From positions 1 through 64,000 of the forward strand of contig NZ_JASNWF010000014.1 of assembly GCF_030283205.1 (NCBI RefSeq): DNA of 64,000 nucleotides, read 5' to 3'. The notes beneath the pieces were generated by a model. It was given only the letters and a program-made list of their open reading frames with translations, did no database searches and was not told where the DNA came from. This document shows, one piece after another, positions 44,532-53,987 of this stretch. The stretch comes from Actinomadura opuntiae. GTDB taxonomy: Bacteria > Actinomycetota > Actinomycetes > Streptosporangiales > Streptosporangiaceae. The translations under genes were made by a program, and so were the position numbers. Position 1 is the first letter of the stretch. Each line of letters opens with the position of its first letter.

Positions 44532-45989
44532 TTGGATGTCGTCGTGGTGACAGGCGCGGGGACCGAGCCGGACGCCGATCTGGCGGCCGCCGCCGGCGCG
44601 GGCGACGAGCGTGCGTCCGACGAGCTGTACCGGCGGCACCACGCGGCCGTCCTGGGCTATGCCCGCGGGCTGGTCCGCGACCAGCACCTCGCGGAGGACC
44701 TGACCAGCGAGGCGTTCGCCCGGACGCTCGCGGCGCTGCGCCAGGGCGGCGGGCCCCGCGAGGCGTGCCGGCCCTACCTGTACACGGTCGTGCGCAACGC
44801 GGCGGTGGACTGGGCGCGCACCGACCGCCGCACCGTCGTCACCGACCAGGTCGCCGACTGGGCCGCCGGCCCGCCGGACGAGCTGCCGGACGTCGACGAG
44901 CTGGACGCCCTCGTCCGCGCGTTCCGGTCGCTGCCGGAGCGCTGGCAGACCGTCCTGTGGCACACCGTCATCGAGGACGAGCCCGTCCAGCGGGTCGCGG
45001 AGATCCTCGGGATGGAGGCGGGCGCGGTCGCCCAGCTGGCGTTCCGGGCCCGCGAGGGGCTCCGGCAGGCGTTCCTCGCCGCGAGCTGCGAGGGCCATCC
45101 GGACTGCGCGGAGTTCACCGCGCAGCTCGCCGCGTCCGTCCGCCGCCCGGGCCGGCGCCGCAGCCGCGCGCTGCGCCGCCACCTGGAGTCCTGCGAGCGG
45201 TGCCGCCGCACGGCCGAGGAGATGTCCGACCTGAACGGGCGGCTGCGGCGCGCGCTGCCGATCGGCGCCGTGCTGCTCGCCGCGCCGACCGCCTCGTTCG
45301 GGAACTTCGCCCCGGCCGCGTCGCTGCCCGGCTGGGCCGTCCCGGCGGGAGTCGCGGCGGCCACGGCGGCGGTCCTGGGCATCCTGTTCGCCACGGGCGG
45401 CGACGATCCGCCCGGCACGGTGCGCGCCGCTCCGCCGACCGCCGCGCCGCTGCCCTCCGCGAGCACGGCCGCGCCCGCGCGGGAGCCGGCGGCCCCCGGC
45501 AAGCCCGACCACGCCCGCGGCCGGAAACCCGCCGGGCACGGAGCGCCCGGCGGACCGAACGGCGCGCCGGCGGGCGGCGCCCCGGCGGCGGGCGGTGCCG
45601 GCCGGGTGCGCAACACCACCTTGCAGTCGTGCCTGGCCCCTTCCGGTACCGACGTCGTGCAGCGCTCCTGCACCGACTCCTCGACGCAGTGGCGGCGCAA
45701 GAACACCGGAGGCGGCTTCACGCTGACGAGCGTCTCCACCGGGAAATGCATGGCCCGCGGGCAGCTGTCGGCCGGGCCCATGTGGGAGGGCGGGCAGCAG
45801 TACTCCGTCGTGATGGCGCCCTGCGGCGGATCCCATCAGGTATGGAAGCTGGTGCAGTTCGGGGGCGTCTACCGGCTGGCCAACGGCGACGGCTGGTACC
45901 TGCAAGCGAGCTGGTCGGGCCTGGTGCCGGTGACGCTCAAGCCGTCCTCGTACGCGGGGATGGCCGCCCAGGGCTGGTCCGTGGGCTGA
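44532..45989 (+). CDS. ECF sigma factor fused to a zinc-finger, TM segment and lectin-like domain
   Basis: A 485-residue protein. Residues about 25-180 are an ECF sigma factor: region 2 (ELYRRHHAAVLGYARGLVRD, AEDLTSEAFARTLAAL) and region 4 (LPERWQTVLWHTVIEDEPVQRVAEILG). HLESCERCRR (217-226) is a zinc-finger of anti-sigma (HxxxCxxC) type. A TM segment lies at about 268-289. A long Pro/Ala/Gly linker is followed by a ricin-type beta-trefoil-like domain (about 360-485) with QW-type repeats (STQWRRK, HQVWKLV). So one chain joins sigma factor, anti-sigma-like switch and outside sensor. Starts possible at TTG 44532 or GTG 44544/44547. ECF groups with such C-terminal extensions exist, but the carbohydrate-binding type is uncommon. 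Confidence 0.8.
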   Translation: MDVVVVTGAGTEPDADLAAAAGAGDERASDELYRRHHAAVLGYARGLVRDQHLAEDLTSEAFARTLAALRQGGGPREACRPYLYTVVRNAAVDWARTDRRTVVTDQVADWAAGPPDELPDVDELDALVRAFRSLPERWQTVLWHTVIEDEPVQRVAEILGMEAGAVAQLAFRAREGLRQAFLAASCEGHPDCAEFTAQLAASVRRPGRRRSRALRRHLESCERCRRTAEEMSDLNGRLRRALPIGAVLLAAPTASFGNFAPAASLPGWAVPAGVAAATAAVLGILFATGGDDPPGTVRAAPPTAAPLPSASTAAPAREPAAPGKPDHARGRKPAGHGAPGGPNGAPAGGAPAAGGAGRVRNTTLQSCLAPSGTDVVQRSCTDSSTQWRRKNTGGGFTLTSVSTGKCMARGQLSAGPMWEGGQQYSVVMAPCGGSHQVWKLVQFGGVYRLANGDGWYLQASWSGLVPVTLKPSSYAGMAAQGWSVG

Positions 45990-46007
45990 CCGTCCCCGCG
46001 CCGGCGG

Positions 46008-47279
46008 TCAGCCGTAGCGGAGCTGGTCGCGCGCGGACGGCTCGGGATTGAGCGCGAGCCACGCCCGCAGCGCCATGTGCAGTTCCAGCCGGTCCGACGT
46101 CGCGTGGATCGTGTCGCCGAACAGGTCCTCCAGCTGCCGGAACCGGTACCGGACGGTCTGCGGGTGCACGTGCAGGTGGCCGGAGACCGCCGTGGCGTTG
46201 AACCCGCACTCCAGCGAGGCCAGCAGGGTCTCGGCGAGCCGGTGCCGCTGCGCCGGGCGGGCCGCCAGCAGCGGCGCCAGCCGCCGCTCGATCACCTTCT
46301 CCACCAGCTCCCGCTCCCGCATCATCACGATGATCGGCATGTGCAGCTCGGCGGCGATGGGCGTGTCCCGCCCGGCCGGATCCTCCTCGATCAGCCCCTG
46401 GTCGGCCAGGTCCAGCGCGTCCCGCGCCCAGCGCAGCGACCGCGCCGCGCCGGCCGGGTCGACGGCCGGGCCGATCGCGGCGGTCCAGCCGTCCAGCCGC
46501 CCCTCCAGCAGCCGGGCCCGGCCGGGGCCCTCCGGGTCCGGGACGACCAGGCAGGGCTCGGCGCGGTGCAGGCCGAGCAGCACGTCGGGCGGCAGGGACG
46601 GGCGCCGGGTCTCCGGGCCGCGCTCGCGCAGCGCCACGGCCGCGACCGTCCGGGGCAGCGGCCAGGACGCCTCGGCGGCCGCCTCCCGCAGCTGCCGCGG
46701 GGCCGGGGCGGGCTCGTCCAGCAGCAGGTCCAGCAGCCGGCGCCGGTGGTCCTGCTGCGCTCCGGCCGCCCGCGCGGCGGCGTCGGCGTGGCCCTCGGCG
46801 ACCGCCGAGGCGAGCTGGCTCATGTAGTCGAACACCGCGTTGGCGATCCCGGCCATGGTCGGCGCGCCGGCCCGGTAGCCGAGCCGTCCCGCCCGCTCGG
46901 TGAGCTGCTCGACCGCCACGCCGGCGCCGATCCGGGTCGCCGCGTGCCAGGACTCCAGCGTGCGCCCCTCGCCGGCCTCGCCGGCCCCGACCCGCCGCCA
47001 GAAGTCCAGGACGTCGGCGGAGGAGACGCCCGGATCGGCCAGCAGGTCCAGGAAGTGGCCGATCGCGCACTCGACCGCGGCCTCCAGCCCCCGGGTGTAC
47101 TTGGGGTCGTGGGGCCGGACGAACTCCGGCAGCCGCTTCTCGATCCGGCGCGTCGCCTCCTCGGCGACGGCGGGCACCTGGCCGCGCAGCTCGCGGGCCA
47201 TCCGGGCGGAGCCGTCGAAGGACAGGCCGAGGTCGATGCGGCGCACGGGAAGGGGAACCACCTGGCTGAAGTCAGACAA
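46008..47279 (-). CDS. PucR-family transcriptional regulator
   Basis: A 423-residue regulator of the CdaR/PucR group. Central GGDEF-like and N-terminal ligand regions precede the C-terminal helix-turn-helix LLASLECGFNATAVSGHLHVHPQTVRYRFRQLEDLFG (about 350-385). Such proteins control amino acid, purine or secondary metabolite genes; the target is not evident here. The start is TTG at 47279, with GGAG six bases upstream. It is divergent from the PAS-PP2C phosphatase gene, with 218 bases between them. Confidence 0.88.
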   Translation of the reverse strand: MSDFSQVVPLPVRRIDLGLSFDGSARMARELRGQVPAVAEEATRRIEKRLPEFVRPHDPKYTRGLEAAVECAIGHFLDLLADPGVSSADVLDFWRRVGAGEAGEGRTLESWHAATRIGAGVAVEQLTERAGRLGYRAGAPTMAGIANAVFDYMSQLASAVAEGHADAAARAAGAQQDHRRRLLDLLLDEPAPAPRQLREAAAEASWPLPRTVAAVALRERGPETRRPSLPPDVLLGLHRAEPCLVVPDPEGPGRARLLEGRLDGWTAAIGPAVDPAGAARSLRWARDALDLADQGLIEEDPAGRDTPIAAELHMPIIVMMRERELVEKVIERRLAPLLAARPAQRHRLAETLLASLECGFNATAVSGHLHVHPQTVRYRFRQLEDLFGDTIHATSDRLELHMALRAWLALNPEPSARDQLRYG

Positions 47280-47497
47280 TGAGATCTCCTTCGCGGGGGA
47301 CGAGGTACACAGAAGACGGCCGGAACCGCCCGCGATTACGGACTTTCGCCGGAGATTTCCGTGGCGGTTCCGCTACCGGGAGCTTTGCCACGTCTTGCCC
47401 AAGGCTGGAGCGATTCCTGGGACAGTGGCCCGTCCTGCGGGTACGTTGAATGATCTGACCTGCGACAACCGGGGCACAGCAGACTTCTGCGGGGCGG

Positions 47498-49633
47498 ATG
47501 CCATTGGACACCCAGACCGACACTCCGCCGGCCGGAGGCGCCGCCGGCGGCCGCGCGGCGGACGGCGCGCCGATCACCGACTGGGCGTTCGACCAGTCGC
47601 CGTTCGCGGTGGCCGTCCACGACACGGACCTGGTGTGCCTGCGCGTCAACGAGCGCCTGTGCCGGATGTTCGAGATGACCGAGGACCAGCTCCGCGGGCG
47701 GCGCCTCACCGACGCGCTGCCCGGTCCCCAGTTCGAGGCGCTGGCGCGCTACATGCGCCAGGTGCTCGACACGGGCGAGCCGGTGCACCGGGAGACCTTC
47801 CGCAAGGTGCCCGGCGAGGACCTCGAACGGGCCTGGTCGGTGTCCATCGCCCCGCTCAAGGACGGGCAGGGCAGGACGCGCGCGGTGTGGGTCGGCGTGC
47901 TCGACATCACCGAGCAGTACCGGGCGCGGCAGCGGCTGGCGCTGGTCAACGAGGCCAGCACCGCCATCGGCAGCACGCTGGACGTCACCCGGACCGCCAG
48001 GGAACTGGTCGAGGTGGTGCTGCCGCGGCTGGCCGACGTGGCCGTCGTCGACCTGCTCGACTCCGTCATGGCGGGGGACGAGCCGCTTCCCGGGCCGGTC
48101 CCGGCCACGGTCGTCATGCGGCGCGCCGCCCACGGGTCCGCCGACGCGCGCGTGCCGAGCGCGGTGCGGCCCGGCGACATCGACCACTACCCGGAGTCCT
48201 CCCCCCTGGTCCGCGCCCTCACCGGCGGCGAACCGGTGCTGACCGGTCTCGGCGACCCCGGGTTCCTGTCCGCGATCAGCCACAACCCCGAGCGGGCGGA
48301 GACCGTCGTCGAGCACGGCCTGCACTCGGTGCTCGCCGTGCCGATCCGGGCCCGCGGGATCACCCTCGGCGTCGCGACCTTCCTGCGCGGCCGCGACCGC
48401 GAGCCGTTCGCGCCGGACGACGTGCTGCTCGCCGAGGAGCTCACCGCGCGGGCCGCGGTCTGCCTCGACAACGCCCGCCGCTACACCCGCGAGCGCGCGA
48501 CCGCGCTGGCGCTGCAGCGCAGCCTGCTGCCGCAGCGGTTCCCGGAGCAGTCCGCGGTGGAGGTCGCGGGCCGCTACCTGCCCGCCGGCGCGCAGGCCGG
48601 CGTCGGCGGGGACTGGTTCGACGTGATCCCGCTGTCGGGGTCGCGGGTCGCGCTGGTCGTCGGCGACGTCGTCGGCCACGGGGTGCACGCGTCCGCCGCG
48701 ATGGGCCGGCTCCGCACCGCCGTGCGCACGCTCGCCGACATCGACCTGCCACCGGACGAGCTGCTCACCCACCTCGACGACCTGGTCGGCCGCCTCGCGA
48801 CGGAGACAGACGGCACCGGGCCCGGCGAGCAGCATCCCGACCTCGGCGCCACCTGCCTGTACGCGGTGTACGACCCGGTGTCGCGGCTGTGCAGCATCGC
48901 CCGCGCCGGGCACTGCCCGCCCGTGCTCGTCACCCCCGACGGCTCCGCCGACTTCGTCGACGTGCCCGCCGGCCCGCCCCTCGGCCTCGGCGGCCTGCCC
49001 TTCGAGAGCGCCGAGATGGAACTCCCCGTGGGCAGCACCCTCGCGCTCTTCACCGACGGCCTGGTCGAGGAACGCGACCGCGACATCGACGTGGGCCTGC
49101 AGCGCCTGCGCCGCGCGCTGACCCGGACGTCCCCGTCGCCGGAGGCCGCCTGCGAGCACGTCCTCGGCTCGGTGCTGCCGGAACGGCCGGTGGACGACGC
49201 GGCCCTGCTGGTCGCCCGCACCCGGGAGCTGAAGCCCGACCAGGTCGCCACCTGGGACCTGCCCAGCGACCCGGCCGTCGTCGCCGACGTCCGGCGGCAC
49301 GTCACGGAGCAGCTGGCCGCGTGGGGCCTGGACGAGGCCGCGTTCGTGACCGAGCTCGTGGCGAGCGAGCTGGTCACCAACGCGATCCGGCACGCCGAGG
49401 GCCCGATCCGGCTGCGGCTGATCCGGGACCGGACGCTGGTCTGCGAGGTCTCCGACGGCAGCGAGACCGCCCCGCACCTGCGCCGCGCCCGCGTCTTCGA
49501 CGAGGGCGGCCGCGGCCTGCTCCTGGTCGCCCAGCTCACCCAGAGCTGGGGGACGCGCCAGACCGCCCGCGGCAAGACCATCTGGGCCGAGCAGCCCCTG
49601 CTCGCGCAGGCCGGCCTCGACGGCCTCGCCTGA
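47498..49633 (+). CDS. PAS-GAF-PP2C (SpoIIE)-HATPase regulatory phosphatase
   Basis: A 711-residue multi-domain protein. A PAS domain (about 25-145: DWAFDQSPFAVAVHDTDL to AVWVGVLDITEQYRARQ) is followed by a GAF domain (about 150-330). The SpoIIE phosphatase spans about 340-575 (GRYLPAGAQAGVGGDWFDVI with the metal-binding Asp, FTDGLVEERD). The C-terminal HATPase_c domain (about 585-700) has ELVASELVTNAIRHAEG as N box and DEGGRGLLLVAQLTQSWG as G2. It combines the phosphatase and kinase of a partner-switching pathway controlling an anti-anti-sigma factor. Large paralogous families of this type are typical of Streptomyces and Actinomadura. Partner proteins are elsewhere. Confidence 0.92.
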   Translation: MPLDTQTDTPPAGGAAGGRAADGAPITDWAFDQSPFAVAVHDTDLVCLRVNERLCRMFEMTEDQLRGRRLTDALPGPQFEALARYMRQVLDTGEPVHRETFRKVPGEDLERAWSVSIAPLKDGQGRTRAVWVGVLDITEQYRARQRLALVNEASTAIGSTLDVTRTARELVEVVLPRLADVAVVDLLDSVMAGDEPLPGPVPATVVMRRAAHGSADARVPSAVRPGDIDHYPESSPLVRALTGGEPVLTGLGDPGFLSAISHNPERAETVVEHGLHSVLAVPIRARGITLGVATFLRGRDREPFAPDDVLLAEELTARAAVCLDNARRYTRERATALALQRSLLPQRFPEQSAVEVAGRYLPAGAQAGVGGDWFDVIPLSGSRVALVVGDVVGHGVHASAAMGRLRTAVRTLADIDLPPDELLTHLDDLVGRLATETDGTGPGEQHPDLGATCLYAVYDPVSRLCSIARAGHCPPVLVTPDGSADFVDVPAGPPLGLGGLPFESAEMELPVGSTLALFTDGLVEERDRDIDVGLQRLRRALTRTSPSPEAACEHVLGSVLPERPVDDAALLVARTRELKPDQVATWDLPSDPAVVADVRRHVTEQLAAWGLDEAAFVTELVASELVTNAIRHAEGPIRLRLIRDRTLVCEVSDGSETAPHLRRARVFDEGGRGLLLVAQLTQSWGTRQTARGKTIWAEQPLLAQAGLDGLA

Positions 49634-49686
49634 CGGCCCGGCCGTCTTCGCGCGGTCCGGTCGCCGGGGGTTCTAGTCTGAACCGC

Positions 49687-50448
49687 ATGGCGGACAAGAC
49701 GGCGGCCGGCAAGGCCGAGCCGGGGGCGGCGGCGCGGGCGCGCAGGTTCCGCGACGAGACCAGGATCGGGCTGGTGCGGCGCGCGCGCAGGATGAACCGG
49801 GTGCTGGCCGAGACCTACCCCGACGCGCACTGCGAGCTGGACTTCGGCACCCCTTTCCAGCTGCTGGTCGCGACCGTCCTGTCGGCGCAGACCACCGACA
49901 AGCGGGTGAACCTGACGACCCCGGCGCTGTTCGCGAAGTACCCGACGCCGGAGGACCTGGCCGCCGCCGACCCCGAGGACGTCGAGACGCTGCTGAAGCC
50001 GACCGGGTTCTTCCGCGCCAAGACCAAGTCCGTGATGGGGCTGTCGGCCGCGCTCCGCGACCGGTTCGGCGGCGAGGTCCCCGGACGGCTGGAGGACCTC
50101 GTCACGCTGCCGGGCGTCGGCCGCAAGACCGCCAACGTCGTGCTGGGCAACGCCTTCGACGTGCCGGGCATCACCGTCGACACCCACTTCGGGCGCCTGG
50201 TCAACCGGTTCGGGTGGACCGACGAGGACGACCCGGTCAAGGTCGAGCAGGAGATCGGCGAGATCTTCCCCCGCAAGGACTGGACGATGCTGTCGCACCG
50301 GCTGATCTGGCACGGCCGCCGGATCTGCCACGCGCGCCGTCCCGCCTGCGGGGCCTGCCCGCTCGCCAAGGACTGCCCGTCCTACGGCACCGGGCCCGTC
50401 GACGCCGAGGCGGCCCGCAAGCTCGTCAAGCCCGGCCCGTTCTCGTGA
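49687..50448 (+). CDS. nth: endonuclease III, base excision repair glycosylase
   Basis: A 253-residue DNA glycosylase/AP lyase. The helix-hairpin-helix LPGVGRKTAN holds the catalytic Lys147, and GITVDTHFGR the catalytic Asp165. The C-terminal cysteines C214, C221, C224 and C230 (CX6CX2CX5C) ligate a [4Fe-4S] cluster. The enzyme removes oxidised pyrimidines. Residues 1-40 form a basic extension of the usual actinobacterial length. It stands at the Rv3674c position, followed after 64 bases by the CoA Nudix gene. Confidence 0.95.
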   Translation: MADKTAAGKAEPGAAARARRFRDETRIGLVRRARRMNRVLAETYPDAHCELDFGTPFQLLVATVLSAQTTDKRVNLTTPALFAKYPTPEDLAAADPEDVETLLKPTGFFRAKTKSVMGLSAALRDRFGGEVPGRLEDLVTLPGVGRKTANVVLGNAFDVPGITVDTHFGRLVNRFGWTDEDDPVKVEQEIGEIFPRKDWTMLSHRLIWHGRRICHARRPACGACPLAKDCPSYGTGPVDAEAARKLVKPGPFS

Positions 50449-50512
50449 GCGGTGAGGCGACGCGAGCGTTCCCGCCGGGAAGGAACGCGGGCGTTCCGGA
50501 GTTGGGAGTGGC

Positions 50513-51172
50513 GTGACCGAGACAGCATCCACCTGCCCGCCGTGGCTCGACCGCTTCCGCGCGGAGGCGCCGCGGATGCCGGTGCCGCCGATGTTCGAAC
50601 CGGAGCCCGGCGCCCGCGCCGCCGCCGTGCTGATCCTGTTCGGCGAGGGTCCCGACGGCCCGGACGTCCTGCTCACCGAGCGGGCCGCGACGCTGAACGC
50701 GCACGCCGGGCAGCCCGCGTTCCCCGGCGGCCGCATCGACCCCGAGGACGACGGGCCGGTCGCGGCGGCGCTGCGGGAGGCGTGGGAGGAGGCCGGCGTC
50801 GAGCCGTCCGGCGTGGACGTGCTGTGCACGCTGCCCGAGCTGTACCTGTCGCACAGCCGGCACCGCGTCACGCCGGTCGCGGGCTGGTGGCGGGAGCCGT
50901 CGGAGATCGCGCCGGGCCATCCGGGCGAGGTCGCGACGGTCGCGCGGGTGCCGATCTCCGATCTGGCCGACCCGGCGAACCGGCTGACGGTCCGGCACCC
51001 GTCCGGGTTCAGGATGGGCCCGGCGTTCCGCGTCGGCGGCATGCTGGTGTGGGGGTTCACCGCGGCGGTGCTGACACGGGTCCTGGACGCCGGCGGCTGG
51101 GACCGCCCGTGGGACCCCGGTCACGTCGAGGACCTGCCGCCGGACGTGGTGAGCCTCGCCGCCCGCGGCTGA
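50513..51172 (+). CDS. Nudix hydrolase, CoA pyrophosphatase type
   Basis: A 219-residue Nudix protein in the Rv3672c position. LLTERAATLNAHAGQPAFPG matches the CoA-pyrophosphatase (NudL/YeaB, UPF0035) signature just before the Nudix box GGRIDPEDDGPVAAALREAW plus EEAGV. Family members cleave CoA to phosphopantetheine and ADP. The GTG at 50513 has the purine-rich GGAGTTGGGAG ahead of it. In mycobacteria this gene sits between nth and marP, as here; the thioredoxin-like gene usually between nth and Nudix is absent. Confidence 0.9.
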   Translation: MTETASTCPPWLDRFRAEAPRMPVPPMFEPEPGARAAAVLILFGEGPDGPDVLLTERAATLNAHAGQPAFPGGRIDPEDDGPVAAALREAWEEAGVEPSGVDVLCTLPELYLSHSRHRVTPVAGWWREPSEIAPGHPGEVATVARVPISDLADPANRLTVRHPSGFRMGPAFRVGGMLVWGFTAAVLTRVLDAGGWDRPWDPGHVEDLPPDVVSLAARG

Positions 51173-51356
51173 CCGGCCCGGTCCCCGCGCACCGAACCCT
51201 CCCGAACCGCCCCGAATCCGTGCAGGTCAGGGCGTCGGTGTCATCCTGGGCGCGGAGCCGCGCCGCCCGCGGTCGCTCCGTACGGTCACGCGCGCCCGTC
51301 CAAACTGGTCCGTCGAGGGGACGTGAAGCGGGCCCGGCGCCCTATACGGTGAAGCG

Positions 51357-52553
51357 GTGCTGCACGACCACGTTCTCGATCTCATCCTGCTCGTGCTCGT
51401 CGTGCTGTTCGGAGTCTCGGGGTACCGGCAGGGGTTCATCGTCAGCCTGCTGAGCTTCGTCGGCTTCGTCGGCGGCGGCGTGGTCGGGGTCCTCATCGCG
51501 CCGCCGATCGCCGAGGCCACCGTGAACGGGGCCGCGCAGCAGGCGCTGCTGGCGATCGTGGTCGCGTTCCTGGCCGCCACGCTCGGGCAGCTGATCGCCT
51601 CCTCGGTCGGCGCGGTGCTGCGCAACCGGGTGACGGGGCTGAACGCGCGCACCGCGGACGCGGTCGGCGGCACCGCCGTGAGCGCGCTGTCGCTGCTGGT
51701 CGTCGCCTGGTTCTTCGGGAACCTGGTGGCGAACTCGGAGTTCAAGCCGGTGCGCACGCAGGTCAAGGGCTCCACGATCATCAAGGGCATCAACGGCGTG
51801 ATGCCCGCGCAGGCGCAGACGTGGTTCACCTCGTTCCAGGGGTTCGTGAAGAACAGCGAGTTCCCGCAGGTGTTCAACGGGCTCGGCGGCGAGTCGGTGG
51901 TGCAGGTGCCGCCGCCGGACGAGTCGGTGCTCAACACCGAGGGGCTGCAGAGCGCCAAGAGCAGCATCGTCAAGGTCGTCAGCACCGCGCCGCAGTGCCA
52001 GCGCCGCATCGAGGGCACCGGGTTCGTGTTCGCGCCGCACCACATCATGACGAACGCGCACGTCGTCGCGGGCGCCCGGGGACCGTCGGTGGTCGAGACC
52101 CGCACCGGCGGCAAGTCCCGCGGCCGGGTCGTGCTGTACGACCCGAAGCGCGACATCGCGGTGCTGTACGTGCCGGGGCTGGACGCGCGGCCGCTGAAGT
52201 TCGCCGGGCAGGCGCGGGTCCGCGACAGCGCGATCATCGCCGGGTTCCCGAAGAACCAGCCGTTCACGCCGGGCGCCGCCCGGATCCGCGCCCGGCAGAC
52301 CGCGCGGGGCCCGGACATCTACCACGCCGGCCAGGTCAGCCGGGAGATCTACGCGATCCGCGGGAAGGTCGAGCCGGGCAACTCCGGCGGGCCGCTGCTG
52401 TCCACCGACGGCCGCGTCTACGGGGTGATCTTCGCCGCGGCGCTGGACACGCCCTCGACGGGGTACGCGCTGACCTCCGACGAGGTCGCGCCGGACGCCA
52501 AGCAGGGCGCCGAGCTGACGGAGCCGGCCGACACCCAGGGCTGCTCGGACTGA
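51357..52553 (+). CDS. marP: MarP-like membrane serine protease
   Basis: A 398-residue protease. The first 125 residues hold four TM segments of CvpA type (VLDLILLVLVVLFGVSGYRQ to LSLLVVAWFFGNLV). The periplasmic chymotrypsin-like domain has the triad His235 (MTNAHVV), Asp266 (PKRDIAVL) and Ser343 (PGNSGGPLL), nearly the numbering reported for M. tuberculosis MarP (Rv3671c). MarP is needed for acid resistance, activating a cell-wall hydrolase. A Cys (C214) near the active site and a C-terminal Cys could form the redox disulfide. The start at 51357 is a GTG. Confidence 0.93.
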   Translation: MLHDHVLDLILLVLVVLFGVSGYRQGFIVSLLSFVGFVGGGVVGVLIAPPIAEATVNGAAQQALLAIVVAFLAATLGQLIASSVGAVLRNRVTGLNARTADAVGGTAVSALSLLVVAWFFGNLVANSEFKPVRTQVKGSTIIKGINGVMPAQAQTWFTSFQGFVKNSEFPQVFNGLGGESVVQVPPPDESVLNTEGLQSAKSSIVKVVSTAPQCQRRIEGTGFVFAPHHIMTNAHVVAGARGPSVVETRTGGKSRGRVVLYDPKRDIAVLYVPGLDARPLKFAGQARVRDSAIIAGFPKNQPFTPGAARIRARQTARGPDIYHAGQVSREIYAIRGKVEPGNSGGPLLSTDGRVYGVIFAAALDTPSTGYALTSDEVAPDAKQGAELTEPADTQGCSD

Positions 52554-52571
52554 CCCCGGCGGCTACGGCGG

Positions 52572-53024
52572 CTACGGCGCGGTGAGGCGGAGCTTCACCG
52601 GCGCGTCCTCGGGGCGTTCCGCAAGCGCGCGCGCCCCCTCGACGATGCCGTGCACGTCGATGCGGTGCGGCGGGTTCTCGCTGTAGGGCTCGATGCGATC
52701 GGCGGCGCGGCTCAGCAGCGCCATGGCGCCGCGCTCGTTTCCCCGTCGCATATGGGTGATCCCTACAGCGACCTGGGCGAGCCCCCTCCACAGCTCCCGT
52801 TCCGCCTCCGGAGCGGCCTTCCATGCGGCCTCGAGCACCTCGTGCGCGTGGAAGGGACGATCCTCGTCCAGGAGACGCTGCGCTTCGACCAGAGCATCTA
52901 CGGGCGGCATGTCGAGGTCGTCCGGCATCGTCGGTATGCCGGTGGCGCCGTGAGGCAGCGGACGACCGTACGCGTCACGTGGCCGCGCATTGCGTGGGCG
53001 TCCCGCCTCGTCCCGATCCCGCAT
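52572..53024 (-). CDS. DUF309 domain protein
   Basis: A 150-residue protein whose core (LVEAQRLLDEDRPFHAHEVLEAAWKAAPEAERELWRGLAQ) contains the DUF309 HxxHExxE-like motif with AHEVLE and Trp. The family is helical and thought to bind a metal or ligand; function is unknown. A 40-residue basic leader precedes the domain. ATG at 53024 is the start used; a second ATG (MPDDLDMPP) would fit the core more tightly. It converges on marP with an 18-base gap. Confidence 0.85.
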   Translation of the reverse strand: MRDRDEAGRPRNARPRDAYGRPLPHGATGIPTMPDDLDMPPVDALVEAQRLLDEDRPFHAHEVLEAAWKAAPEAERELWRGLAQVAVGITHMRRGNERGAMALLSRAADRIEPYSENPPHRIDVHGIVEGARALAERPEDAPVKLRLTAP

Positions 53025-53055
53025 CCCTCTACGGTACGCGTCCGATCCGACGGCG

Positions 53056-53979
53056 TTAGCTGTCGGGTTCCGGGTCGGCGAGCCAGCCGAGGAGCTGCGC
53101 GTCGAACGCGCGCGGACGCTCCTCGTGCGGGAAATGCCCCGCCCCTTCGATGAGCTTCCAGCGGTAGGGGGCGGACACGTACCGTCCCGAGCCCTGCGCG
53201 CTGGCCGGAAGGATGCAGGTGTCGAGGGCACCGTGCAACTGGAGCGTCGGCGCGTGGATCGGGGCGCGCATACGGTGCGCGTAGCGGATGCCGTCCGGAC
53301 GGGCCTGCGACCTGATGAGCCACCGGTGGTACTCCAGCGCACAGTGCGCCGTCCCGGGGATCTGCACCGCCCTGCGGACGAACCGCTCCGTGCGCTCGTC
53401 CGGCCAGTCCGGGCCGGACCAGTCGTGCAGCAGCCGGCCCGCCAGCTCCGCGTCGTCCCGGACGAGCCGCCGTTCCGGCCACATCGGCACCTGGAAGCCG
53501 AACGTGTGGCGCGCCGCCCAGCCCTGCCCGCGCGGATCGCCCAGCACCGACCTCCGCAGCCGCAGCGGATGCGGCGCGCCGACCACCGCCAGCCGCTGGA
53601 CGACCTTCGGGTGGTAGACGGCCATCGTCCAGGCCAGCAGCCCGCCCCAGTCGTGCCCGCACACCACCGCGTTCGCCTCGCCGAGCGCGCGGACCAGCCC
53701 CGCGGCGTCCCCGGCCAGCGTGACCAGGTCGTAGCCGCGCGGTGGCTTGTCGCTGCCGCCGTACCCGCGCAGGTCCACCGCGACCGCCCGGTATCCGGCG
53801 CCGGCCAGCGACACCAGCTGGTGGTGCCACGCCCACCAGAACTCGGGGAAGCCGTGCAGCAGCAGGACCAGCGGCCCCTCCCCGGCCTCGGCGACGTGGA
53901 ACCGCGTCCCGCCCGCGCTGACGGCGCGGTGCGTCCACGGCCCGTCGAGCTCGACCAGGGACGTGTCGTGCCCCCCCAT
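53056..53979 (-). CDS. ephE: alpha/beta hydrolase, epoxide hydrolase-like
   Basis: A 307-residue alpha/beta hydrolase in the ephE (Rv3670) position. VLLLHGFPEFWWAWHHQL is the oxyanion-hole region with HGxP, VCGHDWGG carries the nucleophilic Asp, and GAGHFPHEE the catalytic His. The Asp nucleophile and HGFPEFW motif mark the epoxide hydrolase/haloalkane dehalogenase branch. The physiological substrate is unknown. It sits nine bases upstream of the holin-like gene's stop on the same strand, so the two are likely co-transcribed with nhaA. Confidence 0.87.
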   Translation of the reverse strand: MGGHDTSLVELDGPWTHRAVSAGGTRFHVAEAGEGPLVLLLHGFPEFWWAWHHQLVSLAGAGYRAVAVDLRGYGGSDKPPRGYDLVTLAGDAAGLVRALGEANAVVCGHDWGGLLAWTMAVYHPKVVQRLAVVGAPHPLRLRRSVLGDPRGQGWAARHTFGFQVPMWPERRLVRDDAELAGRLLHDWSGPDWPDERTERFVRRAVQIPGTAHCALEYHRWLIRSQARPDGIRYAHRMRAPIHAPTLQLHGALDTCILPASAQGSGRYVSAPYRWKLIEGAGHFPHEERPRAFDAQLLGWLADPEPDS

Positions 53980-53987
53980 GGCGCGCG

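Noticed and set aside
46900..49686. Long plus-strand frame leading into nth
   Set aside because: Composite of antisense PucR and out-of-frame PP2C sequence; nth begins at ATG 49687.
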